A DNA stretch of 64,000 nt, from contig NC_054704.1 in NCBI RefSeq assembly GCF_016097555.1, forward strand, positions 97,761,351 to 97,825,350, read 5' to 3'. Under the pieces are notes generated by a model. The model worked only from the letters and a program-made list of their open reading frames with translations. It was not told where the DNA came from and did no database searches. The stretch is from Gigantopelta aegis (lineage: Eukaryota > Mollusca > Gastropoda > Neomphalida > Peltospiridae). Numbering within the stretch: position 1 is the stretch's first letter; the number at the start of each line of letters is the position of its first letter. Made by a program: the position numbers and the translations under genes. Positions 12,001-24,000 of the stretch are shown here, in pieces.

Positions 12001-15000
12001 GTAATCAATGTCTTAAGGGGCCATCCATAATTTTCAACATTTTCACGAGCGTACAAAATGTACACTTTTGACCATCCCCTTCCCCCCCCCTAAAAGTGTA
12101 CATCCCCAAATGAAAAATGTTGATTGACATTTTTCATTTTTTTTAAAAAGCATACGCTGGCCCCTTAACCCCTTACCCCCCCACCCCCCACCCCCAACCC
12201 CCCCACCCCACCCCACCCACCCACCCCCACGTACGGTTTGTACGCTCGTGACTTTTTTTGAAAAGTACATGTATGGATGGCCCCTAAAGTTTAAAGTTTG
12301 TTTTTTGTTTAATGACACCAATAGAGTTGATGAAGTGCCAGAGTAGAGGGAAGATACCTGTCCATGTCAGCTTCATCCTTCATGTCTCAGGTGGATTGTC
12401 AACCAAGACAAGTCATGGTTGCTCCCAACACAAAGCCTGCAGTTCTTTGGTGTCCTGCTACAAACAGAGCTGTGCCTAGTACAGGTTCCTTTCGACAGAT
12501 GGGAGGAGATCCACTTTGCATCTCCAGGGTTTTTATCAGGCATGTGATGTTCCACTAGTGTTGGAGTCTGTTGGGTCTCTTGACGTCAGTTCAAGACATG
12601 ACACTCAGAGGCCGATTGCAGTTACACTGTATTCTTACATTGCATTCAAGTCTTCTTGAATCCTTACATCATGTTGGACAACCTCAATTGATATTCAGAG
12701 TTCCATGCAACCTTTGCCCTAACCTTCAGTGGTGGCTGATTCCATCAATGTCTCAGGCGAAGTCTTTTGATACCATTCAAGTGATTCACCATCTTTGTGT
12801 TGATGCGTCGCTGGAAGGTTAGGGAGCTCATCTGAACAATCAGATGACTTCGGGGCTGTGGTCCTCGGACGAAGTCTGTCTTCAAATCATTGTGTTCGAG
12901 CTTCTGACAGTCTTCAGTGCATGCCTGATGGTAGCAATGGCAATGGGATGGAAGTGGCATACATGAATCGTCAAGGTGGGATGCTTTCCAGCAGTCTGCT
13001 GGGACTAAGCCATCGTCTCTGCGAGTTGGTTACCGCCATTCTGCTGAACCTATGAGGAAGACACATTCCTGAGGTCTCGAATGTGCTAGCAGACATCTTG
13101 TCCAGGACATCCACTCCACAAGCCATGGAGTGGATGCCACATTCCAAAGCATTCTGGTGGGCATGTCAAAGACTTTGGCCACTTCACGCAGACGTGTTCA
13201 CGACCCAATTCAATCGTTAAGCTTCGGGTTTATGTCTCACTGGTTCCAGATCCAGACGCTATGGATCGCAACGCACTGGCCATCAGTTGGGAAGGTCTGG
13301 ACGCATATACGTTCCATCCACCAGTACTACTTTCCTGGGTACTTAAGCAATTCCAAGAGTTCGGCTGTGCCCTGCTACTCATGGCTTGGATGTTGCCGAA
13401 TCGTGTCTAGTATCCCAATCTACTACGTATTACAGATCCAGATCCACAACCATTACCTGACTGGGAAAGACTGCTTTTTCATCCCACGTCGACACGACCA
13501 TCCCAATCCATACTTGTTCTAGTTGCAAGCATTGATTTTATCTTCGAGGGAGTGAAGAAGACAGGTTTTTTCCTAAGACCACGGAGGCGATTTGTAATGT
13601 CTGATGTCTGTGCTTTCACAGATGGTGTCTTAGAAACAAGATCAAGCCTCAGACAAATCATGTTGAAAAGCTGGTGGAGTTCCTACTGTATCTACAAGGT
13701 TCCTATTGTATCTACAGGGTTCCTACTGTATCTACAGAGTTCCTACAGGGTTCATACTGTATATACAGAGATCCTACTCTTTCTGCAGAGTTCTTACTCT
13801 TTCTACAGGGTTCCTACTTTATATACAGAGTTCCTACTGTATCTACAGAGATCCTACTGTATCTACAGGGTTCCTACTGTATCTACAGAGTTCCTACAGG
13901 GTTCCTACTGTATATACAGAGTTCCTACTCTTTCTACAGAGTTCTTACTCTTTCTACAGGGTTCCTACTGTATCTACAGAGTTCCTACTGTATCTACAGA
14001 GTTCCTACAGGGTTCCTACTGTATCTACAGAGTTCCTACTGTATCTACAGAGTTCCTACACTATTAACAGAGTTTCTTCAAGCTGAAGGGATCGACGATA
14101 GTGGGCTACATCTCAGTCATTGCTACCATCCGGGACTCCGCAACTGGGTCACAGTTGGCTTGGTACCGGAGATCCATGCGATTCAAAGGGTTCAAATATG
14201 AAGAACAGATTCAATGGATCAATGGGTTCGTCCTCCGATATGGGACCTGAATTTTGTTCTAAGGGCCTTGTCCAGATAACCTTCTGAGCTGTTGTCAGTG
14301 GCACCGCTGGATGTCTTGACAAGGAAGCCAGTGTTTCTATTTGGCTTTGTGATGGCGGTGTTCAGGTCTACATGCGTTAGCAGTCGTCATAGTGCAGTTG
14401 CTGCGTGATGAAACTTCGGTCAGTCTGTGACTGTCAATGAACTTGTAAGAATCACCTTCGAAACCAGCCGCCATGGAACTATTCAGTGCAAGTTCTCTCA
14501 TCCGTCGTGGGTCAACTGATGTCGAGGAAGCACTTGCTGCAACAATGTCTTTGCACTACAATACACCAAATAGTAACATTCTAACAGGTATTTTGAGGCA
14601 CTGATTCCATCTTCGCTACCGACTATCAATGAAATGTCTCTACCGACGATGTTGATGGGTTCCACCACCTGGGTCCAGTGGTCGCAGCGCAAGCTCTGGT
14701 GAACACAGGCTGTGCTCATCACCACAGATGTTCTGTCTGGTTCCAAGCCTGCACACTGAGAGAACCGACAGCTGAGGACTGGCCTTTGACAATTGTCTGT
14801 TTGCGCCATACTACATTTCGACAAGACTTTTGTTAGGTTAACATTAGCCTTTTTGCACAGCACATCAGCGAAAGTTTACTACATTATTGGACTAACAGAA
14901 ACTTGTTTACTAACCTAGGCTTGTTTAGTTCAATGTTCTGACATGCACGTTGTTATTATTTTTAACTCCAACTGCATGGTCGGTTACCTAATACCAGTAT

Positions 15001-18000
15001 CGCCAGTGGCTATGTCTACCCACTCTGTCAGAACACTGTAAGTAATGGATTACCTGTTCTTGGTTCTCACAAACCTGGGGCTGCATCCTCCATTCATCTG
15101 AAGGATGCAACCATCACTGCTGTTGTTACTGACATCACAGGTATGGTCCGTTTCAGGCATCCATCCATGACCTAATCTTCCACTTTTTCAGACTCCTATT
15201 GGTCTATGGGAAGAAGACAAATGCATCTTCAGAGCATGGAAACTGCTGCCTTCGTTTAAATTTTATTCTATTTTGTTGGGTGCCCAGCCTTGTTGGCATC
15301 AGAGGCAGTGAGAAGGCAGATTCAGCTGCCAAGTCTGCTTTGGGTTTGCCGTATGCCAGTGTGCCTTATACTGATTTTAAACATAGTATCTTTTCAACTT
15401 GGGAACATGATTGGGATGGTGCGGTTGCGAACAAGCTATCAAGCCAGTCTTGGGAGAGTGGCAGTCATCCTATAGGCAGTGCAGGAAGGATGAAATTGTC
15501 TTGTGTCATGCTCGCATCAGTCATACTTACTTGACCCATTAATTTATCTTGAAGAAAGATTCTCCACCTCAGTGTGAGCACTGTCAATGTCTTCTGATGG
15601 TGCGCCACATATTGGTGGAGTGTAAGCATTTCAACGGAACTCGAAAAGATATATTTGGACAACGAACTGTGATGGAATCCTTTTATTACAATTTTTATGT
15701 GATACTGACTTTACTCTAAATTTTAAAGTGATCTATCTGTGATATTTATAATTTTTGCACAGTTCTTGACACTGTTTTAATTTAACTGTTGAATTTTTAT
15801 ATTGATGTTGATCGTCACTTTATTTGTTTGCATTTACCATATTTTGACACCCAGTAGCCAATGTTTTTTGTGTGCTGGGGTGTCGTTAAACATTCATTCA
15901 TTCATTCATTCATTCATTCATTCATTCATTCATTCATTCATTCATCTCCCCACTTCCACTTCTCTGAGTGATCTGCTCAGGAGAAAGAAGGAATTACAGT
16001 CACATGACCGGAACTGGAACGAGGACTTATTGGAAGAATTTTAAGCCATCTCATTGGCTGTAGGGATGTTTGGACCAGACTACTATCCTGAGGGGAATAT
16101 GCAATTGTGTTGAGGCATGGTGAGATATTCTTAAAAGAGAAAACACTCCAAGTTTTCTCCATGTTATAAAACAATGCAGACTTAGTGCACATGTATGTGC
16201 TAGAATGTTTGAAACAGTTATTGTTGTTGGAGGTGTTTCATGATTTTAAAATTTCTTTTAGATTTACAAAGACAAAAGCCCACTGAAGATTGGTTTCTAC
16301 ACCTGGGATGGAGGTGTTCAGACTGTACCGTCAAATGTGCGAGCTGTCCAAGTAGCTAAAGCAGCGTTAGAAAGAATGGGGCACACGGTATACTAACGTT
16401 CTGACATTCTCACAGAAAATTCTACCATCTGTCTTTGCCCATTATAGTTGGCCTGACCTAGGAAACAAACCATTAAAGCTTGTTAATTTTATGAGACCTA
16501 AATAAGCTGAAGTAAAGTTTAGTTTGTAGAATTAAGTGCAAATTGCAACTGACCTATGAGTGCAATATTTTAGTTCCATACAGTTATTTTACTTAAAAGT
16601 TTAAATTCTCACGATCTTCAGAGTGTTTTTTTGTTCATTCAGTCTAACATCTTCAGCAAATGTGGTGGAATCAAGAAAGAATAACTATGTTCTCAATAGA
16701 TGGTGAACAATAATTTACAAAATGGTAATATTTATATTTATGATTTTTGACCCTGTTATACAATGTCATGTAAGTTTACCCCTTGGGATATTGAAGAATA
16801 TTTTGACATATATAATAGGGGTGTAACGAATACACATAGTGGTGAATACGATAAATATCATGAATATGAGGTGATGAATACTAATATATATCCACATCCA
16901 TGAATACAAAAGTAAAATGGTTTTGTAGAGCAGTTAAAAAAAACCCCCAAACCCCTCATTAATCAATGGTCTTTTTACTGTCTATGTGCTTGATCTAATA
17001 CAAAACAGGTTTGGGCATGAGTATGAGTATTGTATTTTGGTTAGTGTGAATTACAAATATTAATTGTAGTTAGCATTACATACATTGTACGTGTATTCGT
17101 GTATTCGGTTCAGATAGACAAATACGAACACATGTACAATATAGATCACTGTTTGGTTCACCGAAAATTCAAGTATATCATTACAGCCCTAACATATAGT
17201 AGGGGAATTAATTAGTTCATTTCAACTTATTTTCGTGCTTATATCCAATTAAGGTTCAAGCACGCTGTCCTGGGCTCCCACCTCAGCTATCTGGGCTGTC
17301 TGTCCAGGACAGTGGGTTGGTTGTTAGTTGGTGTGGTTAGTGAGAGAGAAGAAGGAGTAGTGGCCTTACCCACTGAGCCCTTAAGAACTCGCTCTGGATT
17401 GGAGCTGGTACCGGGCTGTGAACCCTGAACCTACCAGCCTGTAGTGCGATGGCTTAACCACTGCGCCAGAGACTTTTCACTGTACCACTGAGCTGCTACT
17501 TGCTGCACACGCAGAAACGAATCAGACCGCTATCATGGACAGAACTCTCTGGCCAAGTCAGAGGTTGTGCCCGCGACAGATGTGCTTGAACAGTTTTCTG
17601 ATGGAAGCATGCCAAAAATTACCTACACCCACACTCACAAATCAGACCAGATAATATATGAAGGGTCCACAGGAATTACCTGTGATGTTACATTTTTAGT
17701 AACTTATAGGTAATATTTATAAATTTTACCAGTTACAACTCTGCAATCGTGGAATATTTATGCATAACAAAGCAAAATTTACCAGCTGATTTTAATAGCC
17801 TTCCATAATTATACGTTTTTAATTTAGTGTGTCATTGTTACCGTGACATATACGACTGTTATAATACTGACTATCTGTTGGACATCATAGGTTATTCCCG
17901 CGGACCCTTTATATGTATTTGATTTAATTTTAATTATTACTAGGTTGTTCCATACACCCCCCCACGAGCTATGGAAGCAGTTGCAACACTCTGGATGAAG

Positions 18001-21000
18001 GCTATGGCGGGAGATGGAGGCCAATCATTCACTGAGAAACTGTAAGAAATACTTAACACATAAACTGTAGCGATGTTAGGATGTACCTGTCTCATAATAC
18101 ATTATGTATCATGATTCATAGCCCTCAATGTGATATGGGCAAAAATGCAGATATTGTTAACTTTTGAAAAATACTATTCAACAGCATTTCTCTTGAACGC
18201 AATGACGTAAAAAAAAAAATTCACTGCTTTTGCAGAAAAAGTACAGATGATTCACATCTATGATTATCATAGGTAAAATAAATATTTTTTAAGTTCTGAC
18301 CCGACAAAGGTCAGAAAAAACGTAAGGACATTTGTTATAAAATAAATATAACTGCCAGGTAGTCTTCTCTTGACCAAAGCAAAATAGACTGCAGTCCATA
18401 AAAAATTTGCTAAGTTATGAGGTCTGGCAGACACACACACGTATTTGTTTTTAAGGTACAGTAATAAACAAAATATGTTACACAACCACTTCTTTGAAAA
18501 TGTTTGTGTGGATGTCTGAAAATTATATTATGTGATAATACAATATACAATGGAATTATTGTGAATAGTGTCTCTTTGCATTGTGCAAATATAAATTGGT
18601 GTCCTTTGGTCTGCTATAAATATTCAAGAGTTGAAAGTATAAACCTGAAATGTAAACAAAATACGAAAAATTAAATGCAAACAACTTTTAATAATTATGT
18701 TATATATTCAACTTGTTTGAAATATCCCAATGAAAACTCACCAAATGTGATTAAAATATCATATTCTCACTAAGTATATTGGGGAAGACTGAACCGGTTA
18801 TCATACATTACGAAACCATGGACATTTTATTAAAAGTAACATATTTTGCTTTAAAAAATGCCCCTTCACTAAAATAACCATAATTTTTGTATATACTTGG
18901 TATCTCACAATGTTTGATAAAGGACCTTCAAATGATCATAATTTATAATAATTTCTGAGAAGTACATTTTTCAAAATTTCTCTATCAAAAATTAACAATG
19001 TTGGCATTTTTGCCCCTACATGTATGTCTGGGACCATTTCTCGGTCTCCGTGACCAAAATTATTTATAAAAATGTGTTTAATTTGCCGGTCCCACTTTTA
19101 TCATTCTTGTCAATCTGAAGGAAGGGACGTAGCCCAGCGGTAAAGTGTTCACTTGATGCATGGTCAGTCTGAGATCGATCCCCGTCGGTGGACCCATTGG
19201 GCTATTTCTCATTCCAGCCAGTGCTCCACAACTGGTGTAACAAAGGCTGTGGTATGTACTATCCTTTCTGTGGGATGGTGCATATAAAAGATCCATTGCT
19301 GCTAATCGAAAAGAGTAGCCCATGAAGTGGCGACAGCGGGTTTCCTCTCTCAATATATGTGTGGTCCGTAACCATATGTCCAACGCCATATAATCGTAAA
19401 TAAAATGTGTTGAGTGCATCGTTAAATAAAACATTTCCTTCCTTCTTGTTGGTTCGAAACACCTGTCCATTTCTATTATTGGAACAAGAAGAAGTTTGTT
19501 TTGTTTAATGACACCACTAGAGCACATTGATTAATTAATCATCAGCTATAGGATGTCAAACATTTTGTAATTCTGACTCATAGTCAACAGAAGAAACCTG
19601 TTACATTGTCCTAATGCAGCAAGGATCCTTTATATGCAGTTTCCCACAGACAGGAAAGCACATACCACGGCCTTTGTGGTGCACTGGTTGGAACGAGAAA
19701 AAAACAGTCAATTGAATGGATTCACTGAGGTGGTTCGATATTGGAACAATTTCCTATCTGTCAATTGGACATGCCCAGACATCAGTATCTCGTGCTTGAT
19801 AAAAAAAAAAAAAAAAAAAAAAAAAAATAGTGGTCAGTATGGCTGACATTTCAAACATCTGTGATTTTAAAGTCTGCCATACATGTAAGTATATATCGCT
19901 GGTCACTGAAGTCAGACCTACAGTAGTATCAATCCACTGCCACTTGGCTGGTCATGAGATTAAACAGTTGTTAACAATAACACCATTCTTTGTGAAAAGC
20001 TCTCAAAGTATTACACTGCAATTAAAACTAAGGACCCAGAGTTTGCAACTGGTTACAATCATTGTCCTGTCAATACCTGTGTACGGAGCCCTGTCAAGTG
20101 TCAGAGTCCGAGGAAAGAGGCTTTTGTGAAATATACAACTGTTTGAAATAGCATAAAATGTACTGAAATAATCTATAAAATTAATGTATTTATTGTTGAC
20201 TGTTCAATGTAGTGTATCCAATAATTATAAAGGTCTTGAAAATTAAAAAATGTTTTCAACCTTTTTTGTTGTGGCAGAATAGCTACACCGGTTATCTCTA
20301 GAGCCAACAGAGGCCAAATTCATCCAATCCGTGACAACATTTTTAATCATTTAGTCTTGGCCTTTCCCCAGCATCTTTTTAAGGTCGCTTACATTTTTAG
20401 TATCAGTATAACACAAATCAAGCCAAAATAAGTGGGGTAGTGGGTTGAACACCGTTTCTCGTTAACGGTCGCGAGATCGCTATTACGCTAATTGAATATT
20501 TGGTATTATTATTATGTTTGAGGTGTCGGATTAATTATGTAACCATTTGTTCACATCAGAAGATAGAAAATGGCTTAGCCAAACTTTTAGCCACTTACAA
20601 ATTTTATTAGCCATTCTTTGTGAAAATAATTTGTAATTAACCAATGGCTAATTTGGCTACCAACAGCGCAAGCCCTGGATGTTTTCAGTGTGTTTTGGGA
20701 AGGGGTGTTAGTATAGAAATGAGTGATTGCCAGTTAACTGTACTTTTAAAAAGTGCTTCAACTATCATTTATTCATTTAAATGGTATAGTTGATTCTGAC
20801 AGTGGGCATCTTCTTTGATCGGCCTTGAAGCTTGATTGCTCTGTGCGGAAATCCTGTTATGCATAAGCGCCTTCCTGACGAATTAGCGGTCCCATTTTTG
20901 AGCAGACGACTGGTCCATTGTTAGGTATTTAGGAAGTGTTTTACCTGTCATAGTGATTAGGTGTGCTTGATATACTGGTAGACAAGTTGTTTACAAGAGG

Positions 21001-24000
21001 TAGTAGACTGCCACGCTCGTACTTGTGATAATTGTTTTTCTAAAGCACTTCAAATCAAGGCGTTGCGGCAGTTGATTTACGGTGCTTCCACGCCGTCAAA
21101 GCGCTTACTTTACAGACCAAGGCGTGTCGGGCCGCTATGCCAAACGGCCCTGGGGAAACCTCTGTAGTCTAAACACGTGCCAGCTTAGGCTGTCAAACGC
21201 CTCAACCAACGGTGTCATCTTTTATTAATTTTCTGGACACTTGTACTTTTAATACAATCATATACATGTTAAAATTCATAACTTTTATTCCTTTTTTTAT
21301 ATCATTTATTCCATTATGTTAAATATACACAATGTGTGGTTTTTTGCTGATCAAAAATTGTTTCTTTCTTGTTTTGATGTTTATCGTTTCGCGTTCATGA
21401 TTCAAGATAAAAACATACAAACGCCATTATGATTTTAAAAAACGTATTTGGCAATAGTTAAATGTTCCCTGCCGGTAGTGATAACATCACGTAGGACTGA
21501 TTGACAATTTTATTTTTCCCCACCCCTGATGTCGATACCTGATTCGCAATGTTTTCACCATAAAACAATTTTAAGAAGGGTGAAATGATTTAAAAATAAG
21601 AAATAAACCTGATAAAAGTGAAAAAACCCTGATTAAACACAGTTTTAATGTAGAAATGCCACATCATAGACATATTAACATAAACAGGCACATATTCTTT
21701 CACTGTCTTTTTTTTTTTTTAAGGAAATAACTTGTCAATAAATACCATTACAAATTGGAGTTGGTAAATGAATACAGAATTAATATAAGAATTGATACAT
21801 TTTTAAAATGGGAACCGATACAAGCAAAGGTATTGTGTATCCTATCGTCAGGAGTGGCAAAATTACTCAACCTTATAATCTATCTCTGCCAACCAGAGGC
21901 AAAAGCAAACTATCAACTGTAAAGATACATTTATCATTTCTACAAAGTATGGGCAGGATGTAAGCCAGTGGTAAAGGACTCGTCGCGGTCCATCTAGGAT
22001 CAATCTCCATCAGTTGTCCCTTAATTTGGGCTATTTTTCCTTCCAGTCAGTCCTCCAAGAATACTTAACAATGAAAGAAAAGGTTATCTTGCACTGGTAA
22101 TACTTACTAGTCCCCTACCGGTCCAAACTATAGGTTTGATCTCCATTATTCTGTATCTCTGTCTCTCCATCCTTCCTTCTGTCCCCTAACGCCATATAAC
22201 CGTAAATAAAATGTCTCGAGTGCATCGTTAAATAAAATATTTCCTCTATTTCCGTCTGTCACATATAAAGTTTTCTGGATGTTTTTTTCAGAATGCCTTG
22301 AGATATTGAGCTGAAATTTGTGTATAGCTGTATAATGTACTGTTACAGATCAAGTTTGACTTTCATGGCAAGTTACCGATTTGTCACAGAGTTATGGCCC
22401 TTGAATTTAGGAGATCAAAAAAATTGTTGGGCAACATACATGTATATTGCTTTAGCAGTACTCTCAGAATGCTTGTTTAAAATACTTTCATTTTGAACAA
22501 TGTCATTCAAAACTAATCATCAAATAATCAAAAAGTAATCATCTCAAGCCATTGATGAAAGATATATTTGAAATAATCAATTGCAATCATTTCGACTCCA
22601 CTCAGGACTCCCATTTTGAAAGATGCTGATTTTTCAGCAACGTATTCTTTCACATATTGATATTTTGAATGTTTTATTGTAACTTGAATTTTTGTAATAA
22701 CCAATATACATTATTGTTTATTCTGAGGTTTGTAAAGTATTCATCCATCCATCCATCCATCTACACACCCACACGCCCATTCATATTTCTTGTGTATGAA
22801 AGATACCACCCAAACTTGCCAAAGGCATGTAATATGTGCCTACAAAATTGTTTGTACAACAGTTATTATTTTATTTTATTGTGTTAATGGATACGTGATA
22901 AATATATATAATACTATATACTGAATATGTTTTTAAAAACCACATTTAAGAAATAGTAACAGGTATATTAAGGGTTAAATAAAATGCATATCTCAGTATT
23001 AAGAATACTTCAGTGATATTTCGTTTTCCAGGAAAGATGACTATGTTGATGATGCGTACAGAATGGTTTACATTTTGACAAATCTTCCCAGAATGCTGGT
23101 GTGGTTATTGTCAAAGCTGATGTATCCTCTGGTAATTTGGCTTTCCTTTACAACGCTTCTCACAGGCAATTCAGCTTTACACTGTTGTGAAATCTGATCT
23201 TTAAGTTGCAATCTCTTCACACCTCAAATAATATCACTAGATGTATGCCGTGGTTAGCACACGCAAGTTTAGATTGGGTATTGTGGCCTTATATTGGGCT
23301 TCCCCAAATAGTATGGCCTCCATATAGATAGCCATATTCTCAGTTAAGTGACAAAGATGGCAGCATTTATTGCCATTGTATTCATGAAATTCATCTTTGT
23401 ATGCACTATTGTGTGTATACAGTAGCTGACTGGACCTGAGCACAAGCAAATCCTTGTCAAGTATAAAAGAACGTGGATGGCAGTGCAAATCAAAAGACGA
23501 GAAGCGATCTAACAAATCGTATCACTATTTTTTTTATACAGCTCACTAATTCTATAATTAGCAACCAGATTTTATAAATAATTAAACATTAATGAAGTGA
23601 TGTCTTTTTCAAAAAGGGGGATGGGGGTGGGATGTAACCCAGTGGTAAAGTGCTTGCTTGATACGTAGTCGGTCTGGGATCGATCCCATAGGTAGGCCCA
23701 TTGGGCTATTTCTTGCTCCAGCCAGTGCACCATGACTGGTACATCAAAGGCTGTGGTATGTGCTATCCATCAAAGGCCGTGCATTGGTGCATATAAAAGA
23801 TCCCTTACTACTAATGGAAAAATGTAGCACATTTCCTCTCTTAAGACTATATGTCAAAATTACCAAATATTTGACATCCAACTGACGATGATTAATAAAT
23901 CAATGTGCTCTACTGCAGAGTATGACAAATATTTTGAAAAATCGCTAGCCACAGGGCTAGTGGGTTTGTGAAAACCACTAGCCCACCAAGATAAAGCACT

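Larger units (their letters stand above)
19000..21528. mobile_element. hAT-like non-autonomous element, copy 2, with nested insertions
   Basis: Same family as 4151-5190. Right end ccccacccctg (21518-21528) is the inverted match of CAGGGGTGGGG. The collinear sequence is broken by a SINE-B (19125-19444), a SINE-A piece (19491-19710), an A tract (19800-19826) and a segment at about 20345-21170 that copy 1 lacks. No intact transposase. Confidence 0.6.

Noticed and set aside
13552-14201. Tyr/Ser-rich frames in three phases
   Set aside because: Translations of the 20 bp minisatellite inside the retroelement fossil.
14498-14863. 121-codon reverse frame
   Set aside because: Lies among transposon remnants without a recognisable motif or neighbouring exon signals.
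19125-19444. tRNA gene at the SINE head
   Set aside because: Box A/B-like motifs are present, but the cloverleaf is degenerate and always attached to a SINE body.
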